Notes: generated by a model not told the origin, from the sequence alone. DNA of 64,000 nt from Sulfoacidibacillus ferrooxidans (GCF_022606465.1 NZ_JALBUF010000003.1:62001-126000); one strand, 5' to 3'. Counted from the stretch's first letter, positions 25,729 through 37,000 are shown. Made by a program: numbers and translations.

Positions 25729-27047
25729 GATGTGGAACCTTCTTTATCATAACCAGGCTTACCTAACATCGTGAACATATTTGTTTTATACATCTCGACA
25801 CCTGGTTGATCAAATGGATTTACACCTGAAAGATAGGCACTAACTGCTACTGCCTTCTCGAAAAAATAAAATAAATACCCTAATGATTTCTCAGACATAT
25901 CTTCCAACTCTAATCCAATCGTCGGAACACCACCTGTCTGATGTGCCAGCATAGTCGCCTCAAGAGCTGTATCATTCACATCTGAAAATGTTTTTCCTGC
26001 CAAATAATTCAATCCATCCATGTCTTGTTCTACAGCTTCAATCGATAATGTTTTTCGTGTATGTTTAATTCTTATCACAGTCTCCATCAACGACCGAGTG
26101 CCATCTTGAACGAATTGCCCTAACGAATGCAGATCAGTGGAAAAGTCTGCACTTGCAGGAAATAGCCCTTTCCCATCCTTACCTTCACTCTCTCCGAAAA
26201 GTTGCTTCCACCACTCACCCACGTAGTGCATTCCAGGTTCATACGTGACAAATAGTTCGATCTCTTTACCTTTGCTTCTTACAATCTGCCGCAATGCTGC
26301 ATACGCATAAGCAGGATTTTTAAACACATCTGGCTCATTGAGTTCCAGTTCTGCTATACGCGCACCTTCTAGCATAGCATCTATATCAATCCCAGCTGCA
26401 GCTAACGGTAATAATCCTACCGGTGTGAGTACAGAAAAACGGCCTCCAACGTCATCAGGAATAACAAACGTTTCATACCCTGCTTGATCTGCAAGAGCGC
26501 GTAGCGCTCCGCGAGCAGCATCTGTAGTAGCATAAATCCTTAAAGCTGCTTCAGTCACCCCATAGCGTTGCTCCATATATTGCTTGAGTACGCGAAAAGC
26601 AAGTGCAGGTTCTGTCGTTGTACCCGATTTTGAAATGACATTAATCGCCACCTCGTGATTATCTAAAATCTCGAGTAATTCTTGAAGATACGTCCCGCTC
26701 ATGTTCTGTCCTGCAAAAATAACATGCATAGGCTTTTTATGACTTGGCAGTAAGTCTTGAAATGAATGTTGTAGTACATTCAGTGCCGCCTTTGCACCAA
26801 GGTAAGAACCTCCGATTCCGATAACCACCAGTACATCTGCCTGCTGTGCTATCTTTCTTCCCGCTTTCTTTATTCGTTGCAACTCATCTTGATTGAATTC
26901 ACTTGGTAGATGCAACCATCCAAGATATTCGTGTCCTGCACCCGTTCCTTTCAAAAGCATTGAATGAATCCTTTCAATAAATGGACGTTGTAATTCAATT
27001 TCGGATTTCCCTACAAATGAATCTGCCCATTCAAATATATGAATCAT
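25725..27047 (-). CDS. pgi: Glucose-6-phosphate isomerase
   Basis: Glycolytic isomerase of 440 residues, the Bacillus-type short form. Signature segments are GIGGSYLGAKAAL, VISKSGTTTEPALAFR and the late LSGVNPFDQPGVEMYK. The start is ATG 27047 with AGGAGA nine bases before it; an upstream GTG would remove that spacing. It sits between pncA and cysK, an unusual place for this gene, and overlaps cysK by four bases. Confidence 0.95.
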   Translation of the reverse strand: MIHIFEWADSFVGKSEIELQRPFIERIHSMLLKGTGAGHEYLGWLHLPSEFNQDELQRIKKAGRKIAQQADVLVVIGIGGSYLGAKAALNVLQHSFQDLLPSHKKPMHVIFAGQNMSGTYLQELLEILDNHEVAINVISKSGTTTEPALAFRVLKQYMEQRYGVTEAALRIYATTDAARGALRALADQAGYETFVIPDDVGGRFSVLTPVGLLPLAAAGIDIDAMLEGARIAELELNEPDVFKNPAYAYAALRQIVRSKGKEIELFVTYEPGMHYVGEWWKQLFGESEGKDGKGLFPASADFSTDLHSLGQFVQDGTRSLMETVIRIKHTRKTLSIEAVEQDMDGLNYLAGKTFSDVNDTALEATMLAHQTGGVPTIGLELEDMSEKSLGYLFYFFEKAVAVSAYLSGVNPFDQPGVEMYKTNMFTMLGKPGYDKEGSTS

Positions 27048-27061
27048 GACAATATCTCTCC

Positions 27062-27607
27062 TCACTTCTCCACAAGTTGTGCTTTTAGAACATTTTGCAT
27101 GTGTTGCAATGCAAAGTCATGTGCTGTTTCAGTTAGATCTGCCATTAAATTTGGGTCAATATACACTCGATATCCTCGATAGTACGCACCAGAAGCTGTG
27201 GCATAACAACAGATTGATGTACATACACCGCAAATGACAACTTCCCTTATCTCTTCGTCTAGTAACCACTGTTCTAAAGCAGTATCATAAAATGCATCGT
27301 ACTTTGTCTTTGGCAAAAACCGCACATGTTCTCCTTTATAATGCTCATAAAAGTGATGTAGTTCACTAACTAACTGAGCACCAGATGTGCCTTCAACACA
27401 ATGAGCAGGCCATAATGCAAATTCCGGATCATTGACAGCATGTGCATCACAAGCAAAAACAATCAATTCCTTTTGCTCATAAGCCAGTTCAAGCGCATGC
27501 AAGATAGGCTGGACGATGATCTGTCCAGCCCTACCACATGTGAGCGCCCCATCCTCTTCGATAAAGTCATTGGTCATATCGACAACAAGATAGGCGCGCT
27601 TCATCAT
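27062..27607 (-). CDS. pncA: Nicotinamidase / isochorismatase-family hydrolase
   Basis: Deamidates nicotinamide to nicotinate for NAD salvage. The catalytic Asp is D10 (VVDMTND), metal ligands are in CDAHAVNDPEF, and WPAHC follows. The catalytic cysteine is in GVCTSICCY. 181 residues. The ATG overlaps the SDR gene by four bases (ATGA). The WPxHC and DxH motifs favour nicotinamidase over other isochorismatase-like enzymes. Confidence 0.87.
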   Translation of the reverse strand: MMKRAYLVVDMTNDFIEEDGALTCGRAGQIIVQPILHALELAYEQKELIVFACDAHAVNDPEFALWPAHCVEGTSGAQLVSELHHFYEHYKGEHVRFLPKTKYDAFYDTALEQWLLDEEIREVVICGVCTSICCYATASGAYYRGYRVYIDPNLMADLTETAHDFALQHMQNVLKAQLVEK

Positions 27608-28356
27608 GCACCACCTTTAACATATAAAACTTGTCCCGTTATAAATGAGGACTCATCTGCTGCAAAGAACAGCACTGCATGCGCCACATCTGCCGGCACA
27701 CCAACTCGAAGCACAGCAGCTTCTTTTGCTGCAGCTGCCTTTAATGCCTCAAAATCCACGCCCATCCGCGCAGCTGTCGCACGCGTCATGTCCGTTTCAA
27801 TAAAACCTGGCGCCACAGCATTACATGTTATACCATAACGTCCCAACTCATATGAGAGAGTCTTCGTCATCCCTTGAATACCTGCTTTTGCTGCCGAATA
27901 GTTTACCTGTCCGCGATTGCCAAGTGCAGAAGTAGAGGAAAAATTAATAATACGCCCGTATTGATTAGGAACCATCACTTTTTGAGCTGCTTGAGAACAC
28001 AAAAAAGTGCCCTTTAAATGAACATTTAATACAGCATCAAAATCTTCATCTGTCATCTTATATACTAAGTTATCGCGGATAATTCCAGCATTATTAACCA
28101 GAATATCAACTCTACCAAACCTCTCCATAGCAGTGGAAAATAATGCTTCTACTTGACTGCGTTGTGATACATCAGCAGCAACCCCAATGGCTTCGCCGCC
28201 CGCTTCTTGAATCGCATGTACTGTCTCTTCCGTTAATGCCATAGTCACATCACTCACGACAACTTTAGCGCCATGTTGTGCCAACTGTTTCGCAGTTTCT
28301 GCACCAATGCCTCTTCCAGAACCAGTAACAACTGCAATGCGATGAGTAACTGTCAT
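27604..28356 (-). CDS. Short-chain dehydrogenase, FabG-like 3-oxoacyl reductase
   Basis: SDR of 250 residues with the NAD(P) loop GSGRGIGAET, the NNAG motif and the catalytic Ser, Tyr and Lys in FSSTSALGNRGQVNYSAAKAG. It closely resembles FabG/PhaB-type 3-oxoacyl-thioester reductases. GGGAGG lies before the ATG. With the two hydratase subunits immediately upstream it forms a plausible reductase-dehydratase pair for 3-hydroxyacyl thioesters. Confidence 0.92.
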   Translation of the reverse strand: MTVTHRIAVVTGSGRGIGAETAKQLAQHGAKVVVSDVTMALTEETVHAIQEAGGEAIGVAADVSQRSQVEALFSTAMERFGRVDILVNNAGIIRDNLVYKMTDEDFDAVLNVHLKGTFLCSQAAQKVMVPNQYGRIINFSSTSALGNRGQVNYSAAKAGIQGMTKTLSYELGRYGITCNAVAPGFIETDMTRATAARMGVDFEALKAAAAKEAAVLRVGVPADVAHAVLFFAADESSFITGQVLYVKGGA

Positions 28357-28370
28357 CTCTATTAACCTCC

Positions 28371-28784
28371 CTATCGATCAAACCTTAGCGTTGCATTACC
28401 TTTAATGACTACTTCATTATTTTGCGTGAGCGCTTGTACTTGTATATAAGCAAGCATTCCTTTGTCTGACGGTTCAACTTTAACAATGGTGCCTTTACAG
28501 GTAATCGTATCTCCAGGTCTAACCATAGACCGAAACCGTACACCATAATCCACAAGATCTGCATCATTTGAAGCATAATCAGTGAGCAACTGACCAACAT
28601 ACGCCATAGTCAACATGCCGTGTGCAATCACTCCACCTAGTCCAACTGCTTTAGCAAAAGATTCGACTGTATGAATGGGATTATAATCCCCAGATGCACC
28701 AGAGTACTTTACCAAATCTGTATGTGTAACAGGACCTTTTACGAGTTCTGGAAGTTCCATGCCGACTTCTACTTGTCGCTTCAT
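28371..28784 (-). CDS. MaoC-like (R)-3-hydroxyacyl dehydratase, catalytic subunit
   Basis: Hot-dog-fold hydratase of 137 residues. The catalytic Asp and His of MaoC enzymes are present as D33 and H38 in DYNPIHT, followed by GVIAHGMLTMAYVG. This matches the active HadB half of a HadAB dehydratase. Its ATG overlaps the stop of the upstream partner by four bases, suggesting equal synthesis of the two subunits. Confidence 0.9.
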   Translation of the reverse strand: MKRQVEVGMELPELVKGPVTHTDLVKYSGASGDYNPIHTVESFAKAVGLGGVIAHGMLTMAYVGQLLTDYASNDADLVDYGVRFRSMVRPGDTITCKGTIVKVEPSDKGMLAYIQVQALTQNNEVVIKGNATLRFDR

Positions 28785-29218
28785 GAAGCACCACCATCCC
28801 GTCGAATTACATTCATCTTAGCTGTAAAAATAAGCTCTCCTGTCGCAGTTTCCCCTTTTTGTTCAAATAGATAAAACGTCATTTTTCCTGATCCACCATC
28901 ACGGGTGTATGTATCTGCCACACGCATACTGCAATAAACCTCTTCGCCGACGTAGATGGGACGTTCGAAATGAAATACCTGCTCACCATGAATCAGCCCA
29001 TCACCTTCTAACTGAAATCCTTCTACTATTCCATATTCAAATGTTCGCGAGAATGTTGGAGGTGCAATCAATTGTCCAAAACGAGATTTTTTTGCCGCTT
29101 CATCATCTCGATACACTGGATTAGCATCGCCAATTGCATCTGCAAACTTGCGTACTGCTCCTCGTTCAACTACATTTGGCACTGCGGTAGACCACCGACC
29201 GATAAAATCATCTGTCAT
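28781..29218 (-). CDS. HadA-like hot-dog protein (FAS1-type dehydratase domain)
   Basis: 145-residue hot-dog protein with the N-terminal FAS1-like dehydratase pattern (VERGAVRKFADAIGDANPVYRDDEAA, LIAPPTF). The position of the catalytic histidine in the partner is occupied by Tyr in DANPVY, so this is likely the non-catalytic, substrate-binding half, as HadA is to HadB. It is the first gene of the leftward cluster; GGGGGG lies eight bases before the ATG. Confidence 0.87.
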   Translation of the reverse strand: MTDDFIGRWSTAVPNVVERGAVRKFADAIGDANPVYRDDEAAKKSRFGQLIAPPTFSRTFEYGIVEGFQLEGDGLIHGEQVFHFERPIYVGEEVYCSMRVADTYTRDGGSGKMTFYLFEQKGETATGELIFTAKMNVIRRDGGAS

Positions 29219-29331
29219 ACATTCATCCCCCCTGTGTAAGCCATAAGAATATCATACCATGTTAAATCGGCTTTTTGTCCCCGGTATGCTACAATTAGAC
29301 AAGACTCTACAAAATATAAAGGCGGATATCA

Positions 29332-30501
29332 ATGATGGAGTATACTTTTTTAGCTACAGCACCATTTGGACTAGAGGCAATTGTCGCACGTGAGTTAGAA
29401 GAATTGGGATTTCATGACCGTACAGTAGAAAATGGACGAGTTTACTTTAAGGCCGATCCACTTGGTGCCTTACGGTGCAATTTGTGGTTACGCACGGCAG
29501 ATCGCGTTATGTGGGTCGTTGGGCAGTTTCAGGCTGAAACATTTGATGAATTATTTGAAGGAACAAAGGCTCTCCCATGGAGTGATTGGTTACCTCGTGG
29601 TGCTCGCTTTCCCATTGAAGGGCGATCAGTAAAATCACAACTATCTAGCGTTCCAGCCTGCCAGTCCATTGTGAAAAAAGCTATTGCAACAAAATTGACA
29701 GAAACCTATCGCGATTCCTGGCTTGAGGAGACAGGCCCTACTTTTTCAGTTGAAGTCTCCCTTTTAAAGGATCAGGTCACACTAGCTATTGATACAAGTG
29801 GACAAGGTCTACACAAGCGTGGGTACAGAGTAGAAACAGGACCTGCTCCAATCAAAGAAACATTGGCTGCTGCACTTGTATTACTCAGTCGTTGGAAAGC
29901 ACATCGTCCCTTTTCAGATCCCATGTGTGGCTCAGGAACGATTGCTATTGAAGCAGCTTGGATTGGCGCTGGCATTGCCCCAGGATTACTTCGCTCATTT
30001 TCCATGGAGTCATTTGGATGGTTGTCAACACAAGAGATCCATGATATCCGCGATGAAGCAGAAGCTGTCAAAGAACATATACCTCCCATGAATATCACGG
30101 CAACAGATATCGATGCACATGCAGCTGCTCTTACTACACAGCATGCTCTTTTAGCTGGTGTTGGCAAGTATATTCAAGTCTCTCAACAACCACTTCGTCA
30201 ATTTAGTCCGGTTGATCCGTACGGCTGTCTTGTAAGTAATCCTCCCTATGGCGAGCGGATGGGAGAAGATCGCGAAGTGCGCATGCTGTATCGCCAATTA
30301 GGTGAGATAATGCGCAAACAGGAGACTTGGTCTACGTTCATCTTAACTTCACATGAGGAATTTGAGCGGCTATACGGTAAACGAGCAGAAAAAAATCGCA
30401 AACTTTACAACGGGCGGATAGAATGTCATTTCTATCAGTATCTTGGTCCCTTGCCACCTCGTCCAAAAAAAGAATCTGAGCAACAAGCACATCTAGCCTA
30501 G
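29332..30501 (+). CDS. 23S rRNA (guanine-N2) methyltransferase, RlmL/YpsC type
   Basis: 389-residue methyltransferase with an N-terminal ferredoxin-like plus THUMP region (about 1-160) and a C-terminal Rossmann domain. The SAM site is DPMCGSGTIAIEAAW and the catalytic motif is NPPYGERMG, as in N2-guanine methyltransferases. It corresponds to the first half of E. coli RlmL and to B. subtilis YpsC. It stands alone, divergent from the cluster at 29218 and ended by a strong terminator. Confidence 0.93.
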   Translation: MMEYTFLATAPFGLEAIVARELEELGFHDRTVENGRVYFKADPLGALRCNLWLRTADRVMWVVGQFQAETFDELFEGTKALPWSDWLPRGARFPIEGRSVKSQLSSVPACQSIVKKAIATKLTETYRDSWLEETGPTFSVEVSLLKDQVTLAIDTSGQGLHKRGYRVETGPAPIKETLAAALVLLSRWKAHRPFSDPMCGSGTIAIEAAWIGAGIAPGLLRSFSMESFGWLSTQEIHDIRDEAEAVKEHIPPMNITATDIDAHAAALTTQHALLAGVGKYIQVSQQPLRQFSPVDPYGCLVSNPPYGERMGEDREVRMLYRQLGEIMRKQETWSTFILTSHEEFERLYGKRAEKNRKLYNGRIECHFYQYLGPLPPRPKKESEQQAHLA

Positions 30502-30510
30502 AGACATAGT

Positions 30511-30556
30511 AAAAGACGGCCTAATCCACGGTCATGAATGGATTAGGCCGTCTTTT
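30511..30556. terminator. Strong bidirectional terminator between the rRNA methyltransferase gene and metH
   Basis: Perfect 18-base arms at 30511-30528 and 30539-30556, with an A-run on the left and a T-run on the right. It fits intrinsic termination in both directions for the convergent genes. Confidence 0.92.
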
Positions 30557-33500
30557 TAAGCTTCTACATTAAAATAACGTGCTTTGGGATGACTAAATAC
30601 CATGGCTGAAACTGTCGCTTCTGGATCCATCATATATCCTTCAGTTAATTCCACGCCAATTTCCTCGGGGTGAAGCAATGCAAATAGCTTTTCCTGATCC
30701 TCTAAATTAGGACAAGCAGGATAACCAAATGATACGCGAATCCCTTGATAACGTGCAATAAAACGCTCTCTCATCGTCAATTCTGCCGCATCGGGGAAGC
30801 CCCAACTATCGCGTAAGATATGATGTAACCGTTCTGCAAAAGACTCCGCTAACTCAAGCGCCAAAGCTTGGACTGCATGCGAGCGCAAATAATCTCCACG
30901 ATCTTTTAAATTCTCTGACTGAACGCGAATACCAGCACCTGTCGTCACTACAAAAAACGCTACATAATCCATTTCTTCGCTCGTTACAGGCCTGACAAAG
31001 TCAGCTAGACAAAGTTGTGCATCACCTGTTTGGCGAGGAAAATCAAATGTTTCTATGATACGTGAGTGATCATTCGAATCATAAATATATATACGATTGC
31101 CTTCCGATTTGGCAGGGAAAAATTGATAGATTGCATTAGCTTTGATACTTTTTTCAGAAATGGCTTCGTTCAATAAGTCATCCATTAGTTGTTTAAGAGA
31201 AAGCGCCTTTTCATTGCCATTCGCCAACTCTTTTTCAACATTACCGCGTAGTCCTAGATGTCTACCGAGTAACATTTGCCAATTGAGATACGGTGCAATA
31301 AACGGCAAAGGATAATCCCGCAATACATGACGAGAATAATCTGGTGGCATAAATACAGCTGCCTCTTCAATAATTACCGCACGCGTGGACGTATCACTGA
31401 CTACCTGGGGTTTATTCGTGGATGGCATCACGTCCGAATGCATCTGTGTACGCAACTCCTCCACTAAACGCTCGCGCGCTGTAGGATCAGTGAGACGATT
31501 GGCTAAATCTAATCCTTCCATTGCATCTCTAGCGTATAAGACTAGTCCGTCGTATTCGGGTGCGATACGTGTATTGGCAAATTTTTTAGTCAGCGCTGCG
31601 CCTCCAACAAGCAGCGGGACTTCAATGCCTGCATTCTTCAAATCTTGCGCCGTCAAAATCATTTGTTGTGCAGATTTGACCAATAATCCGGAAAGTCCGA
31701 TAGCATCTGGTTTTTCCTCTTGATACGCAGCAATTAACCGTTCAGGTGGCACCTTTATTCCTAAATTGATAATTCGATATCCATTATTTGTTAATATGAT
31801 GTCCACTAAATTTTTGCCGATATCGTGGACATCACCTTTCACGGTTGCCAAAATAATTTTACCTTTTACAGCAGTATCTGTTTTCTCCATGTGCGGTTCT
31901 AAAAAGGCGACAGCTGCCTTCATGACTTCAGCGCTTTGCAGCACTTCTGCGACAATCAGTTCATTAGCATTAAAAAGGCGTCCAACCTCTTCCATGCCAG
32001 CCATTAGAGGCCCATTGATTAATCCCAGCGGTTGATAGGTTGCAAGACCTGTCTCTAAATCCGGTACAAGTCCTTCTTTTGTCCCCTCAACCACATATCT
32101 AGCAATGCGTTCTTCAAGGGAAAGACTTGATATAGATACTTTTTCTACAACCTTTTTTTCTCTATAAAAGGCAGTAAATGTCGCAACAGTCTCGTCATTT
32201 GTTAGAAACAAAAGATCTTCAGCCAATTTGCGTTCCTCGGCCGATATCGAAGCATATCGTTCTAGTTTCTCTGCATTCACAATGGCATAATCAAGTCCTG
32301 CTTTTGTACAATGGTACAAAAATACCGCGTTAAGTACTTCACGTCCTGCAGGAGGTAATCCAAAAGAAATATTGCTCACACCAAGAATGGTTTTCACTTC
32401 TGGTAAAGCCTCTTTAATTAAGCGAATTCCTTCGATCGTTTCTTGTGCTGAGCCTAGATAATTGGCATCACCCGTTGCTACAGGGAAAACCAATGGGTCA
32501 AAGATCAAATCCTCTAGCGACATGTGATACTTGTTGACCAGTAGTTCTGCTGATCGGCGCGCCACTTCAACTTTACGATCACGAGTTACAGCCATCCCGC
32601 TCTCATCAATCGTACCAACGACAACAGCCGCCCCAAATAATCGTACAAGCGGAACGACTTCTAGAAACCGTTTTTCGCCATCCTCAAGATTAATTGAATT
32701 GATAATCGCCTTACCTTGACTATATCTAAGCGCTCGCTCTAAAACCTTTGGATCGGTTGAATCAAACATAAACGGAGCTTTTACTTTTTTAACAGCAAAT
32801 TGTAAGAAGCGTTCCATATCTTGTATTTCATCTCGGTCAGGATCTGCGACACACACATCGATCACTTGCGCCCCACTCTTTACCTGTGCCCTAGCAATCT
32901 CAGATGCTTCTTCATATTGCTCATTGGTAATCAATCTACGAAACTTTTTTGACCCAATCACATTTGTTCGTTCGCCAACCAGTAATGGTCGGTTGCTATC
33001 TTCAACATACACTGGATCAATTCCAGAAATAGCAGAAACCTGTGGCGGAGATGCAACCCGCGGTGTGTATGTCTGTAGCGTCTTAGCCAATGCGCGAATA
33101 TGTTCAGGCGTCGTACCACAACATCCACCAGCCACATTAATCCAACCTTGTTGTGCAAAGCCTTCCATCTTTTTGGCGAGACTGGCTGGAGATTCATGAT
33201 AATGACCATCTTCATCTGGTAATCCAGCATTAGGGTAGCAACTAATGGCAGACTTAGCAAGACTAGAGAGCGTGCGCAAATGGTCGCGCATAAATTCCGG
33301 ACCTGTAGCGCAATTCAACCCAACAGAGAGTGGTTCTAAATGCTGCAAAGAGATATAAAATGCTTCAATATTTTGACCAGCAAGTGTCGTTCCCATCGGT
33401 TCAATCGTACCTGAAACCATAATAGGTACTCGTTTTCCCATCTGATCAAATGCTTTAAATATCCCGATTCCAGCTGCTTTAACATTGAGCATATCCTGCG

Positions 33501-34020
33501 CTGTTTCAAGTAAAAGCACGTCAACACCACCATCTAATAGCCCGCAAACTTGTTGATAGTAGTTGTCAATCATTTCGTCAAAGGTTGCCCCACCCGTTAC
33601 AGACAAAGTCTTTGTTGTAGGTCCAAGTGAGCCTGCCACATAACGCGGATTTTCTACAGTTGAATACTTGTCCACAGCTGCTCGCGCAATACGTGCAGCT
33701 GCTACATTAATCTCATGCGTTTTGTCTGCAAGGCCATACTCTGCGAGTACAATAGGAGTCGCACCAAACGTATTGGTTTCAATGACATCTGCGCCAGCAT
33801 CTAAATACGCTTCGTGAATCGCTTGTATAATCAAAGGGCGAACAAGGTTTAGCACTTCGTTGCACCCTTCTAAATCTTCGCTACCAAAATCATCTGCATC
33901 TAAATTCTCTTGTTGAATCATGGTCCCCATCGCACCATCGAGGATGAGGATTTTCTCTTGCATACGCAACTCAATGGATTTTTTTGTGCCACTCATATCA
34001 CTTTTCATTATCTCAGTCAC
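30556..34020 (-). CDS. metH: Cobalamin-dependent methionine synthase
   Basis: Transfers a methyl group from methyltetrahydrofolate through cobalamin to homocysteine. All modules are present in order: homocysteine-binding (LDGAMGTMIQ, GGCCGTTPEHI), pterin-binding (LVGERTNVIGSKKF), B12-binding (VKGDVHDIGKN, with the cobalt-ligating His) and the C-terminal SAM-dependent reactivation domain (DYVAFFVVTTG). About 1,154 residues. GTG 34020 has GGAG eight bases upstream; ATG 34008 is an alternative. It follows addA by 29 bases and probably shares its transcript. No B12 riboswitch precedes it. Confidence 0.95.
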   Translation of the reverse strand: MTEIMKSDMSGTKKSIELRMQEKILILDGAMGTMIQQENLDADDFGSEDLEGCNEVLNLVRPLIIQAIHEAYLDAGADVIETNTFGATPIVLAEYGLADKTHEINVAAARIARAAVDKYSTVENPRYVAGSLGPTTKTLSVTGGATFDEMIDNYYQQVCGLLDGGVDVLLLETAQDMLNVKAAGIGIFKAFDQMGKRVPIMVSGTIEPMGTTLAGQNIEAFYISLQHLEPLSVGLNCATGPEFMRDHLRTLSSLAKSAISCYPNAGLPDEDGHYHESPASLAKKMEGFAQQGWINVAGGCCGTTPEHIRALAKTLQTYTPRVASPPQVSAISGIDPVYVEDSNRPLLVGERTNVIGSKKFRRLITNEQYEEASEIARAQVKSGAQVIDVCVADPDRDEIQDMERFLQFAVKKVKAPFMFDSTDPKVLERALRYSQGKAIINSINLEDGEKRFLEVVPLVRLFGAAVVVGTIDESGMAVTRDRKVEVARRSAELLVNKYHMSLEDLIFDPLVFPVATGDANYLGSAQETIEGIRLIKEALPEVKTILGVSNISFGLPPAGREVLNAVFLYHCTKAGLDYAIVNAEKLERYASISAEERKLAEDLLFLTNDETVATFTAFYREKKVVEKVSISSLSLEERIARYVVEGTKEGLVPDLETGLATYQPLGLINGPLMAGMEEVGRLFNANELIVAEVLQSAEVMKAAVAFLEPHMEKTDTAVKGKIILATVKGDVHDIGKNLVDIILTNNGYRIINLGIKVPPERLIAAYQEEKPDAIGLSGLLVKSAQQMILTAQDLKNAGIEVPLLVGGAALTKKFANTRIAPEYDGLVLYARDAMEGLDLANRLTDPTARERLVEELRTQMHSDVMPSTNKPQVVSDTSTRAVIIEEAAVFMPPDYSRHVLRDYPLPFIAPYLNWQMLLGRHLGLRGNVEKELANGNEKALSLKQLMDDLLNEAISEKSIKANAIYQFFPAKSEGNRIYIYDSNDHSRIIETFDFPRQTGDAQLCLADFVRPVTSEEMDYVAFFVVTTGAGIRVQSENLKDRGDYLRSHAVQALALELAESFAERLHHILRDSWGFPDAAELTMRERFIARYQGIRVSFGYPACPNLEDQEKLFALLHPEEIGVELTEGYMMDPEATVSAMVFSHPKARYFNVEA

Positions 34021-34049
34021 TAGCTTCTCTCCTATCGGACATGGTCCGT

Positions 34050-37000
34050 TTACCAACTTTTTAGTGCATCTAAGACAGGTACTAATTTTTTACCTGTTGC
34101 AAAATAAAGATAGGCTTGAGTCACGGGTTGTTTGAACGCACGTTCCATGGCTTCTCTATATAATGAAAGTTGCAATTCATATCTTTTTACTAGGTCAACA
34201 TCATTTGTGAGTAGGTGATCCGTTTTATAATCCACTAAGATCATACCTCCGTCAAGAGCGAGCAAGCAATCGACAGTTCCTTGAATAATAACATCCTGAG
34301 CCACGATATCACTTTGTTCCACAGACTGTGCTATTAGTTTGTCACTTGGAACAGACAAAGTAAATGGAACTTCGCGTAACACGCGCACAGAATGAGTGAT
34401 CATTAACTGTCCGACAGATGACTGAAAATAAGTAGCAATAGATTCTGCATCAACATGCTTCAACGCGTATGAAGGTAGAAAACCAGAATTGATCAATTGA
34501 CCAACCTGACGCATGACTTCTTGCGCCGTGACTAACTCATTTTTCAATTCTATATACTGCATCACTAAGTGAAATAAGCTCCCTTTTTCTGTCGCAGTCA
34601 GGTCACCCTCTTGCGTTAAAAATGTGGGGCGAAGAAATTGAATGCGTTTCGTCATGTGCTGTATAGGTGTATCTCCATTCTCAGCCTCTGATTGATCCAT
34701 CCAATTATTTTTCCACTCTGTGACACTCATCTTTGCAGCAACAGGCACTCTTTGTTCATCCGTAAAACTCAGTTGTTCTTGTATTTGTTCGCGCCAATCC
34801 ATGGACTCTTGTAGGAATGCAGAATCCACGGTGAACGCATGTGTTTCTAAACGTGCAATGGCATTCCAATCCATGTCTTTCTCGCGTTCTTTATGTGTAA
34901 GCATCACAGGACGATCAAATGAATCACCCCAAAGTGTAACGTGAAATAATGAAGAACCTTCCGCTGTTGTTCTGTAAATAGCAGGTCCAATCCAATCCAA
35001 ATACTGCTTGGCGCCAAGTAACACAGAATCCCGCAATGGACCCTGTCGATTAGATTCATATAATGAAGTAGTACGCCACTTGTCAAAAGTCGTCCCCAAA
35101 TTGCGCAACGCGCCAACTAAAATAAGTTTTTCTTTTGCGCGCGTAGCTGCAACATATAGCACTCTCGCTTCCTCTGCTAAGTTTTGCCGCAATGTCAGCG
35201 CATCGACTGCTACAGACGCAAGTGTCTTCCACTTCTCCTTGCGTTCTAAGTCAACAAAATCAGGTCCAAAACCCATATCCTTATGAAAGCGAATAGGGAG
35301 TTTGTTATCACTTAATCGAAATGTCTTTTCCATATTGAGTATAAATACAACTGGAAATTCTAATCCTTTGCTTTTATGAATCGTCATGATTCGCACAACA
35401 TCTTCATGCTCAGCTACCCCACCGGCTGCTCCAGCATCCCCGGAACGAGTAAAATGCTTCATAATATAAAGTACAAAACCAGAAAAGCCCTCATATTCTA
35501 ATTGATCAAAGGCCTGAGCTTGCTTCACAAATTGTTCTAAATTTGCTAATCGAACGGCACCATCGCGCAATCCCATCACAAAATCACGAAGACCAGAATC
35601 CTGCTGCAAAAACAAAACAGTGTCTGCAACACTATGCATACGAGCAAATGTACGCATGCGATCTACTATAGAAAGAAAGGTACGAGTTCGTTGAGATAAA
35701 TCATTGTTTCCTTTGCTACATGCAACTACAGCACTAAAAAGATCCCCCTTTTGCAAACAGAGCCTTATATTGGCCAAATCAGTAGTTGAAAAAGCTCCAA
35801 TTGGAGAACGCAAAACGGTTGCCAATGGAATGTCCTGTCGTGGATTATCAACAATTTGCAAAAGAGCAAGCATAAAGCGCATTTCAAGACTGGTGTAATA
35901 CCCACTATCTGATTCACCGTAGCAAGGTATACCTAGTGATCGAAACACCTGCAAGATATAGTCGATTCTTCCTGCTTTTGAACGCAATAAGATGACAATG
36001 TCACGCCATTGTATGGCCCGATATATTTTCTCATCAGCATCATAGACTTGCGCCTCACTTTGATAAAGACGCAAAATCTCCTGCCCGGCAACGTGCGCCT
36101 CCATGTCGATCGCAGTTTGCCAAAGTACATCCTCTTCATCACCCATGTCAACCGCTGAGTCTGCTTGATCCTCTTCATCTTCCTCATCTTGTAACGCACG
36201 TTTATTAGCTGAACTAGCGTAATCAATGATATGTACATCGACTCCAGCTAGGCCATGTTCCTGCGGTCTTGGCGGATAGTTTGCAGCTGCATTCATGCGA
36301 GCCGCATCGTCATAGGATATGCCTCCTAATATCGGAGAAAAAATTTGCCCAAATAGATAATTAACTGCGTCGACAATCTCACTGCGACTACGATAATTAT
36401 CTTGCAAATCGATGCGTACCCCTTCTTGAGAGTGTCTAAATTGATCGTATTTAGCTAAAAATAAAGCAGGTTCTGCCATCCGAAATCCATATATACTCTG
36501 CTTTACATCTCCAACATAAAAGAGGTTAGGGCGTTCTTTTTGTGCAATTTGGGCTAATATCGCATCTTGTATTGGACTCGTATCCTGATATTCATCTACC
36601 AGAACTTGTTCATATTGATCTGCGAGTTGAAGTGCGATCTTTGATGGTTCACCTTGATCTGTTGTCAGTAGTTGATAGGCATAATGTTCAAGATCCGCAA
36701 AGTCAACACAAGTTCTTGTTTGCTTTGCTTCTTTATACGCATCATGAAATTGCCACAAAAAATCAACCAGTGTCTGGACAAATGGCACTGTTTGTGCGAT
36801 TTCCTCTTGCAACACAGACTCCGTCCGTGCAAGTAGTGTCCCATTTAGTTTCCCTACTGCTTTTTTCATGTGATCACGCAGTTTTTGCACAATTTTTTTT
36901 ACATCTGGATCAGCATCTTGCACTCGTCCAAGCTTTACAAAAGGGCGTTGTACAATTGTTTGCAACTCAGTAAATTGAAGATTTTTTGCAGCAAGATACG

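Noticed and set aside
36542-36973. 143-codon rightward open frame
   Set aside because: Antisense to addA; shadow.
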